DNA of 64,000 bases from Rhodocyclaceae bacterium (GTDB lineage: Bacteria > Pseudomonadota > Gammaproteobacteria > Burkholderiales > Rhodocyclaceae). Both the position numbers and the translations under genes were made by a program. The DNA is taken from positions 1 to 64,000 of the forward strand of contig JAGWTC010000002.1 in assembly GCA_028869135.1 (NCBI GenBank), written 5' to 3'. The notes below the pieces were generated by a model. That model was not told where the DNA came from, ran no database searches, and was given only the letters and a program-made list of their open reading frames with translations. Of this stretch, positions 55,149 to 63,252 are shown in pieces; position 1 is the first letter of the stretch, and each line of letters opens with the position of its first letter.

Positions 55149-55185
55149 TATAATCGGCCCCATTCGCAAAATTAATCAAGATCAA
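55149..55185 (+). promoter_or_regulatory. coxB promoter with downstream FNR-like site
   Basis: TATAAT at 55149-55154 is a perfect -10; the -35 region is poor. Eighteen to thirty-one bases downstream is TTAAT-CAAG-ATCAA (55172-55185), one base off the FNR/ANR consensus TTGAT-N4-ATCAA. Its position is after the start site, so FNR binding would repress. Confidence 0.6.
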
Positions 55186-55287
55186 TTTTTGCGGGACACG
55201 GCAAATAAACACGAGACTTGGGTTTTTCTTATAACCCTGACGATTCGTGGCCATGCGATGTTGCAGCTCAATAATCGGAGGATTGGG

Positions 55288-56436
55288 GTGAAAGTCAGCA
55301 TGAAGAAGTTTGCAAGTCTGGCCGGCGTGGCAGCGTCGGGAATAGGGTCCCTGTTCGGCAGCACCAATGCATGGGCGGATTTTCAGCTCAATATGCATGA
55401 GCCCGTCACCGAAGCCGGTCGTCGCGCTTACGAGCTGCACAACGATATTTCGCTCATATGCCTGGCCATCTTCATTGTGGTGTTCGGCATCCTGGCGTAT
55501 TCGCTGATCAAGCACCGTAAATCCAAGGGGCACAAGGCCGCCGATTTCCACGAGCATCTGGGCATCGAAATCGCCTGGACCGTGATCCCGTCCATCATCC
55601 TCGTTCTGATCGCCATTCCAGCGACCAAGACACTGGTGCATATGCGGGATACCAGCGAACCGGCAATCACCATCAAGGCCACCGGCTATCAGTGGAAGTG
55701 GGGCTACGACTACCTCAAGGGCGAAGGCGAGGGCATCAAGTTCCTCTCGGTGCAGGCAACGCCCAAGGAGCAGATCCACAACCAGGCCGACAAGGCCCAC
55801 AACTACATGATGACCGTGGACAATCCGTTGGTCGTTCCGGTCAACGCCAAGGTCCGCATTCTCACCACCGCCAACGACGTGATCCATGCCTGGGCCGTGC
55901 CTGCCTTTGCCGTCAAGCAGGACGCCGTGCCCGGCTTCATCCGCGACACCTGGTTCAAGGCCGACAAGGAAGGCACCTACAACGGCCAGTGTTCCGAACT
56001 CTGCGGCAAGGATCACGGCTACATGCCGATTGTCGTCAAGGTCGTTTCGGCCGCCGAATACAGCAACTGGGTCGGCGAGCAGAAGAAGAAGGCTGCCGCC
56101 GGCGACGATCCCGCCAAGACCTGGACGCTGGACGAAGCCATGGCGCGCGGCGAGAAGGTCTACAACGCGAATTGTGCATCGTGCCACCAGGCCAACGGCC
56201 AGGGCATTCCGGGCACCTTCCCGCCGCTTGACGGCGCCAAGATCGCCAAGGCTGCCGCCCAGAAGGGCAATCACATCGGGACGGTTCTGCACGGTCGTCC
56301 AGGTACGGCGATGGCGGCCTTCGGCGCGCAGTTGTCGGATACCGAAATCGCGACCGTGATCACCTACGAGCGCAACGCCTGGAGCAACAAGACCGGCGAA
56401 GTGATCCAACCGGCCGACGTCAAGGCCGCCCGCTAA
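55288..56436 (+). CDS. coxB: Cytochrome c oxidase subunit II with fused cytochrome c domain
   Basis: 382 residues from a GTG at 55288 (GGAGGA five bases upstream; ATG 55300 is too far from it). Signal peptide ending NAWA, two transmembrane helices (with HLGIEIAWTVIPSIILVLIAIP), the CuA site (His in VIHAWAVPAFAV, Cys/Cys/His/Met in CSELCGKDHGYMPIV), then a class I cytochrome c with CASCH (about 295) and a Met ligand in AMAAF. This makes a caa3-type oxidase, which accepts electrons from soluble cytochrome c. Head of the oxidase operon. Confidence 0.95.
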   Translation: MKVSMKKFASLAGVAASGIGSLFGSTNAWADFQLNMHEPVTEAGRRAYELHNDISLICLAIFIVVFGILAYSLIKHRKSKGHKAADFHEHLGIEIAWTVIPSIILVLIAIPATKTLVHMRDTSEPAITIKATGYQWKWGYDYLKGEGEGIKFLSVQATPKEQIHNQADKAHNYMMTVDNPLVVPVNAKVRILTTANDVIHAWAVPAFAVKQDAVPGFIRDTWFKADKEGTYNGQCSELCGKDHGYMPIVVKVVSAAEYSNWVGEQKKKAAAGDDPAKTWTLDEAMARGEKVYNANCASCHQANGQGIPGTFPPLDGAKIAKAAAQKGNHIGTVLHGRPGTAMAAFGAQLSDTEIATVITYERNAWSNKTGEVIQPADVKAAR

Positions 56437-56507
56437 ATTTTTCTCGCCGCCGCGCCCGGCGATCCGGGCGTCGAGCGCGAAACCGGAACAGGAAAAAGGA
56501 GAGCACG

Positions 56508-58127
56508 ATGGCACACGAACACGCACTCGGCGGACACGAAGGGCAGGTCGGACACGACGCCCACGAGCATCACGGCCCGCCCAGCGGCATCATGCGCTGG
56601 ATCACCACGACCAATCACAAGGACATCGGCTCGATGTACCTGTGGTTCAGCTTCATCATGTTCCTCGTCGGCGGAGCCATGGCGATGGTGATCCGCGCCG
56701 AGCTGTTCCAGCCCGGTCTGCAGATCGTCTCGCCCGAGTTCTTCAACCAGATGATCACGCTGCACGCGCTGATCATGGTGTTCGGCGCCATCATGCCGGC
56801 CTTCGTCGGTTTCTCGAACTGGATGATCCCGCTGATGATCGGCGCCTCCGACATGGCCTTCGCGCGCATGAACAACTGGAGCTTCTGGATCCTGCCGGTC
56901 GCCAGCTTCCTGCTGATCCTGTCCATGTTCGTGCCCGGCGGCGCCGCCGGTACCGGCTGGACGATGTATCCGCCGCTGTCCATTCAGATGGGCATGGGCA
57001 TGGACCTCGCCATCTTCGGCATCCACCTGCTCGGCATGTCGTCGATCATGGGTGGCATCAATATCATCACCACCATCCTCAACATGCGCGCGCCCGGCAT
57101 GACGCTGATGAAGATGCCGATGTTCTGCTGGACCTGGCTGATCACCGCCTTCCTGCTGATCGCCTCCATGCCTGTGCTGGCCGGGGCCGTCACCATGCTG
57201 CTGACCGACCGACACTTCGGCACCAGCTTCTTCAACGCCGCTGGCGGCGGCGACCCGGTGCTGTTCCAGCACATTTTCTGGTTCTTCGGTCACCCCGAGG
57301 TGTACATCATCGCCCTGCCGGCCTTCGGCGTGATCTCGCAGGTGATCCCGACCTTCTCGCGCAAGCCCATCTTCGGCTACGCTTCGATGGTGTACGCGAT
57401 TGCCGCGATCGCGATCATCTCCTTCTTCGTGTGGGCCCACCACATGTATGTGACCGGCATTCCGCTGACCGGCCAGCTCTACTTCATGTACGCCACCATG
57501 ATCATCGCCGTGCCCACGGGCGTGAAGGTGTTCAACTGGGTGGCGACGATGTGGAAGGGCTCGCTGTCCTTCGAGACGCCGATGCTGTTTGCGCTGGGCT
57601 TCCTGTTCATGTTCACGCTGGGCGGCTTCTCCGGTCTGGTTCTGTCGCTCACCGCGGTCGACGTGATGCTGCAGGAAACCTACTACGTCATCGCCCACTT
57701 CCATTATGTGATGGTGGCCGGCGCCCTGTTCTCGGCCTACGCCGGCGCCTACTACTGGCTGCCGAAGTGGACCGGCTACATGTATGACGAAACGCTCGGC
57801 AAGATCCACTTCTGGCTATCGCTGATCTTCTTCAACATGACCTTCTTCGTACAGCACTTCCTCGGTCTGGCCGGCATGCCGCGGCGCGTGCCCGACTACG
57901 CGCTGCAGTTCACCGAATTCAACCAGATTTCCACGATCGGCGCCTTCGGCCTCGGCATCTCGCAACTGCTCTTCCTCTACATCGTGCTGAAGGCGCGTAA
58001 GGGCGGCAAGAAGGCGACGGCCGAAGTCTGGGACGGCGCGCAAGGTCTGGAGTGGACGGTGCCTTCGCCGGCGCCGTATCACACCTTCGAAACGCCGCCG
58101 GTCTTCGAAGGCCATGGCAAGCATTGA
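56508..58127 (+). CDS. coxA: Cytochrome c oxidase subunit I
   Basis: 539 residues, twelve transmembrane helices, A-type heme-copper oxidase. Ligands: low-spin heme His in ITLHALIMVFG, CuB His and cross-linked Tyr in WFFGHPEVYI, WAHHMYVTG (two CuB His), and AHFHYVMVAGALFS (high- and low-spin heme His). The N-terminus is His-rich (HEHALGGHEGQVGHDAHEHH), perhaps binding metal. Follows coxB by 71 bases. Confidence 0.97.
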   Translation: MAHEHALGGHEGQVGHDAHEHHGPPSGIMRWITTTNHKDIGSMYLWFSFIMFLVGGAMAMVIRAELFQPGLQIVSPEFFNQMITLHALIMVFGAIMPAFVGFSNWMIPLMIGASDMAFARMNNWSFWILPVASFLLILSMFVPGGAAGTGWTMYPPLSIQMGMGMDLAIFGIHLLGMSSIMGGINIITTILNMRAPGMTLMKMPMFCWTWLITAFLLIASMPVLAGAVTMLLTDRHFGTSFFNAAGGGDPVLFQHIFWFFGHPEVYIIALPAFGVISQVIPTFSRKPIFGYASMVYAIAAIAIISFFVWAHHMYVTGIPLTGQLYFMYATMIIAVPTGVKVFNWVATMWKGSLSFETPMLFALGFLFMFTLGGFSGLVLSLTAVDVMLQETYYVIAHFHYVMVAGALFSAYAGAYYWLPKWTGYMYDETLGKIHFWLSLIFFNMTFFVQHFLGLAGMPRRVPDYALQFTEFNQISTIGAFGLGISQLLFLYIVLKARKGGKKATAEVWDGAQGLEWTVPSPAPYHTFETPPVFEGHGKH

Positions 58128-58140
58128 GGCATCGAGCGCC

Positions 58141-58269
58141 ATGACGCAGGAAGACGATGACAAGGCGCTGCGCGCGCGCAATCTGCGGACCGGTCTGATC
58201 CTGGCCGGCATCGTGGTGGTCGTGTTCGTCTCCTTCATCGTGCGTAGCTGGTACATGCGCGGTGGCTGA
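58141..58269 (+). CDS. Small cytochrome oxidase assembly-type membrane protein (42 aa)
   Basis: An ORF of 42 residues, too short for automatic gene calling: a charged N-terminus (MTQEDDDKALRARNLR), one hydrophobic helix (about 17-36) and a short basic tail. It sits between coxA and ctaG, 13 bases after coxA, and overlaps ctaG by 8 bases. Betaproteobacterial oxidase operons carry a tiny protein at exactly this place. Role in assembly is inferred from position. Confidence 0.75.
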   Translation: MTQEDDDKALRARNLRTGLILAGIVVVVFVSFIVRSWYMRGG

Positions 58270-58837
58270 TCAGACGGAAAGGAACAAGCGCAGAACGGGC
58301 CTGCTCCTCGGAGCGGGCGCGGCGCTCATGTTCGGTTTCGGCTACTTCGTGCTGGTTCCCTTCTACAAGGTGATGTGCGAGTGGAGCGGCCAGAATCGCG
58401 TCGGCGAGGCGGCGACGGCGGTGAATACGCAAGTCGACACCAGTCGTCTGGTGACGGTTGAGTTCGATACCAATATCAATCGTCTGCCGTGGCAGTTCAA
58501 GGCCGAGAGGTCGAGCATTCAGGTGCACCCGGGCGAGTTGAAGCAGGTGACGTTCGAGGTGCGCAACGACAGGAACGAAGCCGTGACCGGACAGGCGATT
58601 CCGAGCTATGGCCCGGCCTATGCAGCGCAGTTCTTCAACAAGCTTGAGTGCTTCTGCTTTGCGCAGCAGACGCTCAAACCGAGGGAGGTCAGGGAGATGC
58701 CGGTGGTATTCGTGATCGATCCGGCGTTGCCCAGGGATGTGAACACGATCACCCTGTCGTATACATTCTTTGAAGTGGATGGAAAGAAGGCCGCCGTGGC
58801 CGCACCGACGAAGTCGGGCGGAAACGCGGGGGCCTGA
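58262..58837 (+). CDS. ctaG: Cytochrome c oxidase assembly protein CtaG/Cox11
   Basis: 191 residues from a GTG. One N-terminal transmembrane helix and a periplasmic copper-binding domain with the conserved CFCFAQQTLKPREVREMPV and FDTNINRLPWQFKAERSSI. Delivers Cu to the CuB site of subunit I. Full length, all motifs intact. Confidence 0.95.
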   Translation: MADQTERNKRRTGLLLGAGAALMFGFGYFVLVPFYKVMCEWSGQNRVGEAATAVNTQVDTSRLVTVEFDTNINRLPWQFKAERSSIQVHPGELKQVTFEVRNDRNEAVTGQAIPSYGPAYAAQFFNKLECFCFAQQTLKPREVREMPVVFVIDPALPRDVNTITLSYTFFEVDGKKAAVAAPTKSGGNAGA

Positions 58838-58848
58838 GGAATTTCGCG

Positions 58849-59046
58849 ATGGTCGGCGAAAGCAAGCCGCCGGGCAGGAGCGCATGGTGGGCGGCAATCG
58901 GTGCCCTGGCCGGCTTGCGTACGCGGGCGGATTTCGAACGCGATGCGGCCGAGCTCAAGCCGCGGCAACTGATCGTGATTGCGCTGGCCCTGATTGCAAT
59001 GTTCGTGGGCGGCGTGCTGGCCTTGGTACATCTGGTTTTACGGTAG
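58849..59046 (+). CDS. DUF2970 family membrane protein
   Basis: 65 residues: a basic N-terminus with AWWAAIGALAGLRTRADFERDAA and a C-terminal hydrophobic helix (IVIALALIAMFVGGVLALVHL). Members of DUF2970 lie in betaproteobacterial oxidase operons between ctaG and coxC, as here. Function unknown. Confidence 0.85.
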   Translation: MVGESKPPGRSAWWAAIGALAGLRTRADFERDAAELKPRQLIVIALALIAMFVGGVLALVHLVLR

Positions 59047-59095
59047 TTGGAAACACTGGTGCTGGATAACAATATTTGAGTCAGGAGAGTTTCGA

Positions 59096-59947
59096 ATGAG
59101 TCAGCCGGCAAGTCATTACTTCGTACCCCAACCTTCACATTGGCCCATCTTCGGTTCGGCGGCATTGCTGCTCATGGCCAACGGCGCCGTGCTGTGGATG
59201 AACCACATTGGCGCCGGCCCCTATTTATTGGCGGCCGGCTTCTGCGTCCTGCTGACCATGCTGTTCGGCTGGTTCGCCAACGTCATCCGCGAATCCGAAG
59301 GCGGCGCCTACGGCAAGAACGTGGATACCTCCTTCCGCTGGGGCATGAGCTGGTTTATCTTCTCGGAGGTCATGTTCTTCGCGGCCTTCTTCGGCGCCTT
59401 GTTCTACATCCGCGTGCTGTCGGTGCCGGACCTGGCGCACGGCCTCAATGCCGAATATCTGTATCAGTCCTTCACCAGCGCGTGGCCTTCGGCCGGCCCG
59501 GGCTTCAAGGGCGAATTCGAGCACATGGGCGCTTGGGGGCTGCCGGCCATCAACACGGCCTTGCTGCTGAGCTCGGGCGTGACGCTGACCTGGGCGCACC
59601 ATGCGCTGATCAAGAACAACCGCCTGCATCTGAACATCGGCCTGGCGCTGACCATCCTGCTCGGCCTGATCTTCCTCGGCCTGCAAGCCGAAGAGTATTC
59701 GCATGCCTACAGCGAGCTGAACCTCAAGCTCACCACCGGCGGCTACGGTTCGACCTTCTTCATGCTCACCGGCTTTCACGGCTTCCATGTGTGCCTGGGC
59801 GCAACGATGCTGATCGTGATCCTGATTCGCTGTCTCAAGGGGCATTTCACGCCGGAGCATCATTTCGGTTTCGAAGGCGTGGCCTGGTACTGGCACTTCG
59901 TCGACGTCGTCTGGCTGCTGCTCTTCGTGCTGGTGTACTGGCTCTGA
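59096..59947 (+). CDS. coxC: Cytochrome c oxidase subunit III
   Basis: 283 residues, seven transmembrane helices. SFRWGMSWFIFSEVMFFAAFF (about 75-95), AWGLPAINTALLLSSGVTLTWAHHAL and YFHFV-type WYWHFVDVVWLLLFVLVYW at the C-terminus identify it. The ATG at 59096 follows a GGAGAG site; the frame open upstream is inside the DUF2970 gene. Confidence 0.96.
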   Translation: MSQPASHYFVPQPSHWPIFGSAALLLMANGAVLWMNHIGAGPYLLAAGFCVLLTMLFGWFANVIRESEGGAYGKNVDTSFRWGMSWFIFSEVMFFAAFFGALFYIRVLSVPDLAHGLNAEYLYQSFTSAWPSAGPGFKGEFEHMGAWGLPAINTALLLSSGVTLTWAHHALIKNNRLHLNIGLALTILLGLIFLGLQAEEYSHAYSELNLKLTTGGYGSTFFMLTGFHGFHVCLGATMLIVILIRCLKGHFTPEHHFGFEGVAWYWHFVDVVWLLLFVLVYWL

Positions 59948-59966
59948 CGAATGCGATGGTTCATGC

Positions 59967-59994
59967 AAATAACGCCGCGGAAGCGGCGTTATTT
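59967..59994. terminator. Terminator between coxC and the DUF2909 gene
   Basis: Perfect 12-bp stem (59967-59978 with 59983-59994), 4-base loop, A/T-rich on both flanks; it can serve coxC and the convergent gene. Confidence 0.8.
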
Positions 59995-60026
59995 GTTTGC
60001 AGGGGAACCGCTGCAATCCAGCAGAA

Positions 60027-60221
60027 TCAAATCCTGTCGCCGATCCAGCCGAGCTTGTAGCTGATCATCAGCATCAGAAACAGGGCCACCGAAAACGCCA
60101 CGCGCAAGGTCAGGCTCCAGACGACCCTGGGGTTGGTCTGTTTGCTTTTGATCATGTAGAACAGCGCCGAGCCGAGGCTGCCGAGGATCAGGGCGATGAA
60201 CAGAAAGACGATATAGCGCAC
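60027..60221 (-). CDS. DUF2909 twin-helix membrane protein
   Basis: 64 residues, two hydrophobic helices (about 3-24 and 34-55) separated by KSKQTNPRVVWSLTLR. Typical of DUF2909 proteins that sit reversed between coxC and SURF1 in betaproteobacterial oxidase loci. Function unknown. Confidence 0.85.
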   Translation of the reverse strand: MRYIVFLFIALILGSLGSALFYMIKSKQTNPRVVWSLTLRVAFSVALFLMLMISYKLGWIGDRI

Positions 60222-60275
60222 GATGCACCGCTCGCAAATGAAGTTTCCATTCTACTCTGCCAGACCGAAGCCCCC

Positions 60276-60992
60276 ATGCTGAAACGATCCGCACTGCTGC
60301 CGGCGTTGCTGGCGGTGGCACTGACCGCGGTATTTCTTTCCGCCGGCGTTTGGCAGGTGCGACGCGCGCACTACAAGGACATGCTGCAGGCCGGAATCGA
60401 AGCTGCGGCGGCCGAGCCTCCCATGCATGCCGGTGCCGCGATGCTCGAAGTCGCGCATGCCAATCTGCACCGGCTTGAAGCCAGAGGGAGCTGGGTCGCC
60501 GAGAAAACCGTGCTGCTGGACAACAAGGTGCGCGACGGCGTGGTGGGCTACGAGGTGGTGACGCCGCTGCGTCTGGCCGAAGGCAATCTGTTCCTGCTCG
60601 TCAATCGCGGCTGGATACGCGCCCCGCAACTGCGCAGCGAGCTGCCTGCCGTGACGACGCTGACGGGCACCGTCGCTGTCGAAGGCGTGGCCCGCGTTCC
60701 GAGCCACCGCTTCATCGAGTTGGGCAATGAGGTAGTGACGGGCGCAGTCTGGCAGAACCTGACCATGGAGCGCTATGCTGCATGGTCGCAGTTGCCTTTG
60801 CAGCCGGTGGTGCTGTACCAGACCGGCGGTGAGGCAGACGGTTTGCAACGCGTCGAGGCTGCGCCCGAAGCGTCGGGCATAGGCCCCGACCGCCATCGCG
60901 GCTACGCCCTGACCTGGTTTTCGCTGGCCGGCGTGACTGTCGTGCTCGGCGCAATGACGTGGTACCGATACGGAAGAAACCGAAACGACTGA
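60276..60992 (+). CDS. SURF1 family cytochrome oxidase assembly protein
   Basis: 238 residues, two terminal transmembrane helices flanking a periplasmic domain. GVWQVRRAHYKDMLQ near the N-terminus and GYEVVTPLRL...LLVNRGWI and the C-terminal HRGYALTWFSLAGVTVV are SURF1 motifs; it helps insert heme a. ATG at 60276. It ends 2 bases before the SCO-like gene. Confidence 0.93.
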   Translation: MLKRSALLPALLAVALTAVFLSAGVWQVRRAHYKDMLQAGIEAAAAEPPMHAGAAMLEVAHANLHRLEARGSWVAEKTVLLDNKVRDGVVGYEVVTPLRLAEGNLFLLVNRGWIRAPQLRSELPAVTTLTGTVAVEGVARVPSHRFIELGNEVVTGAVWQNLTMERYAAWSQLPLQPVVLYQTGGEADGLQRVEAAPEASGIGPDRHRGYALTWFSLAGVTVVLGAMTWYRYGRNRND

Positions 60993-60994
60993 AC

Positions 60995-61549
60995 ATGGAA
61001 AAGAAAACCAAGTCCCGCCTCTTTTTGCTGTTGATCTTCGCAGTCTGCGCCCTGCCCATTGCCGCATCGCTGTTTGTGTACTACGTCTGGCAACCGGCCC
61101 GGCTGATGAATCACGGCGAGCTGATGGAGTTGAAGCCTCTGCCGTCCGGCAGCTTCTTCGATGCTGCCGGCAGAGAGATGCAGCTTCAGGCAACAGGCAA
61201 GTGGACGCTGCTGGTGCTGGACTCGGGCGCCTGCGATGCGGACTGCCGGCAACGCCTCTACGATATGCGGCAGATCATGCGGACCTTCGAGCTCAATCAG
61301 GACCGGCTGCAGCAGGTCTGGGCCGTCAGCGATTCGGTTCAACCCGATGGCGCGTTGCTCAGAGAGGACGCAGGCCTGAAGGTCGTGCGCGCAGGCGATG
61401 CGCTGCTTGGCTTCTTTCCCCAACCCGGCGTCGGTCGCATCTACCTCATCGACGACCGTGGCAATCAGGTGCTGCGCTATCAGCCGAAGCCCGAACCCAA
61501 GCGCATGATCAAGGACATTGCGCGATTGCTGCTGATCAAAAAAATGTAG
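60995..61549 (+). CDS. SCO1/SenC-like membrane-anchored thioredoxin-fold protein (atypical)
   Basis: 184 residues: N-terminal anchor (about 7-28, LFLLLIFAVCALPIAASLFV) and a periplasmic thioredoxin fold with a CxxxC motif in DSGACDADCRQRLY (about 78-91). SCO proteins use CxxxC plus a distal His to bind Cu; here the usual DH motif reads GRIYLIDDRGN, so the third ligand seems absent. A copper chaperone or reductant for the oxidase is inferred from fold and operon. Confidence 0.75.
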   Translation: MEKKTKSRLFLLLIFAVCALPIAASLFVYYVWQPARLMNHGELMELKPLPSGSFFDAAGREMQLQATGKWTLLVLDSGACDADCRQRLYDMRQIMRTFELNQDRLQQVWAVSDSVQPDGALLREDAGLKVVRAGDALLGFFPQPGVGRIYLIDDRGNQVLRYQPKPEPKRMIKDIARLLLIKKM

Positions 61550-61735
61550 TGGCCCAAGGGTTTTGCGTTGCGGCCTTGGCACTTAAAGAAATCATGGTGA
61601 GCGGGCTTGCCCGCGAACGGGTGTTACCCCCCTTCCCTGGGGTGAGGCCGGAAATTCGCAAAGCACCGCTTTGCGCCGGCTGAACGGGCGAGCCGTGCAA
61701 AGCGAGCCCCGGGGCAGGCTTAGGCGAAAGGGGGC
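61550..61735. other. GC-rich intergenic with several inverted repeats
   Basis: 186 bases between convergent ends. Contains GCGGGC/GCCCGC (near 61603-61614), CGCAAAGC-ACC-GCTTTGCG (near 61658-61676) and long C- and G-runs that could pair (near 61627 and 61729). No ORF was recognised. It looks like a dispersed REP-type element, but I could not compare it with other copies. Confidence 0.5.
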
Positions 61736-63103
61736 CTACTTGGCATGTTTGTGCTTGATTGCTGAGATGCAAACCAGCACAAACATGATGCCGCCGATGA
61801 TGGCGATCAGGCCGCCAAGCCCCATCATGCCCATGCCGGCCTTCTGCTGCCAGGTCAGCAGCACCTGCTCGGCGCCGGCGACTTTGCGTTGCACGCCGTA
61901 GCCGCCCGACCAGGCGAGGCCGAGAATGTGAATGAGCTGGCCGCCACCATAGACATACGGTTGCCAGCGCGCCATGCGGCCTTCGACCGCGGCGTAGCCG
62001 AGGCGCGGCAGCAGCGCGTAGGCGAGACCCATGAAGGCCAGCGTCACGCCGACAATGGAGCCGTGGTAATGGGCGGGGATCACGACGTTGACGCCGCGGA
62101 TCATGAAAGCCAGAACGCCACCGGCAATGAAGAGCAGCACGGAGCTGAACAAGGCCGACTTTACCGGCGAGCGGAGCGTGCGCACGCTGGGCAAGGCCAG
62201 CAGCACCAACACAATCAGCGGCAGCATCAGCGCGTGGCCGTGCTCCATCAACTTGGCAAAGCCGGCAACATGGGCCGGCGTGCCTGCGGGGGCACTGACA
62301 TAAATGAACGGCATGGCCAGCACCGGCAGCGCCGCCGCGATGAGCAGCACGCTCAAGACACGCGGCTTCGTCCGCAAGGGGTGCCCGAGGTGGTCGAGCA
62401 ACAGCAGCCAGGCCACCGACATCAGCAGCGCATGCTGGAACTGCAGCGTATGGCCACCACCCCAGAACACCGCTTCGTAGAGCGCATGACCCTCGTAGGC
62501 CGGGCGACCCAGCCACGACCAGACGAAGCCGATGAAGGCGAGGCTGCCGGCCACGGCGCCGGCATAGATGCCGATGGCGATGATATCGCTGCTGCGCGTC
62601 CAGCCCGTGGGCACAGCGGTGAGCAGGGCGCGCAACAAGGTCAGGGCAAAGCCCAGACCGGCGATGCCGAGGCCGGTGAAGAAAACCGGCTGCTGCAGGA
62701 TGGGAATGTAGTTGTTGAGCAGAGGCTGCGGATCACCGCAGAACGGCGAAACTACCATCAGCGTGGTACCGATGACGGCAAGCCAGAGACCGGCCCAGCC
62801 GAGACCGGCCCATCTTGCGTTACCGGCCAGGCTCCAGAGCACGCCGCCGAAGGCCATGAACCAGATCAGCACAGACAGATCGACGTGGACAATCAGGGCC
62901 GCCCGAAAAAAATCTTTAATGGGGATCAGCTCATTTACCCCCGGCGTGCGTGCCACGACCAGCAGGATGGCAAGCAGCCCGGCGCCGATCAGCGCTGCGA
63001 TTCCGAGCAACAGCCAGGCGCGTGCCAGCCGCAAGGGGGATGAAGTATCTTGATGATTTGACGAGGGGTGCAGGGCGTTGAAAGTGTAGGTTTCGTTCGA
63101 CAT
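61736..63103 (-). CDS. Divergent heme-copper oxidase subunit I-like protein
   Basis: 455 residues, about twelve transmembrane helices, from ATG 63103 (60 bases shorter than the open frame). Matches the HCO core: low-spin heme His in IVHVDLSVLIWFMAFGG, CuB region FWGGGHTLQFQHALL, and HxH in PAHYHGSIVGVTLAFMG. But the usual consecutive HH of helix VII is EHGHAL, and no subunit II, FixO or NorC partner is adjacent. It could be a NOR-like, a cbb3-like orphan or a regulator. An FNR box lies upstream, so anaerobic expression is likely. Confidence 0.8.
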   Translation of the reverse strand: MSNETYTFNALHPSSNHQDTSSPLRLARAWLLLGIAALIGAGLLAILLVVARTPGVNELIPIKDFFRAALIVHVDLSVLIWFMAFGGVLWSLAGNARWAGLGWAGLWLAVIGTTLMVVSPFCGDPQPLLNNYIPILQQPVFFTGLGIAGLGFALTLLRALLTAVPTGWTRSSDIIAIGIYAGAVAGSLAFIGFVWSWLGRPAYEGHALYEAVFWGGGHTLQFQHALLMSVAWLLLLDHLGHPLRTKPRVLSVLLIAAALPVLAMPFIYVSAPAGTPAHVAGFAKLMEHGHALMLPLIVLVLLALPSVRTLRSPVKSALFSSVLLFIAGGVLAFMIRGVNVVIPAHYHGSIVGVTLAFMGLAYALLPRLGYAAVEGRMARWQPYVYGGGQLIHILGLAWSGGYGVQRKVAGAEQVLLTWQQKAGMGMMGLGGLIAIIGGIMFVLVCISAIKHKHAK

Positions 63104-63142
63104 ATCGGGGTTGGGGTAGGGCGTTTTGTCCACTGGTTCGGG

Positions 63143-63188
63143 AGTATATGCGCTGAGTCCCATGTTAAAATTATTTGATCCACATCAA
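63143..63188 (-). promoter_or_regulatory. FNR box and -10 of the HCO-like gene
   Basis: TTGAT-CCAC-ATCAA at 63175-63188 is a perfect FNR/ANR consensus. On the minus strand TATACT (63148-63143) is a good -10, putting the FNR centre about 45 bases upstream of the start, close to the class II activation position. It may also affect ctaB, which starts 65 bases to the right. Confidence 0.75.
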
Positions 63189-63252
63189 TGTGGACGCAAG
63201 CTGATTCATGCCGTGAGATTTCGGCCCTTCGATTCCTGTAAGTGAGAACGCC

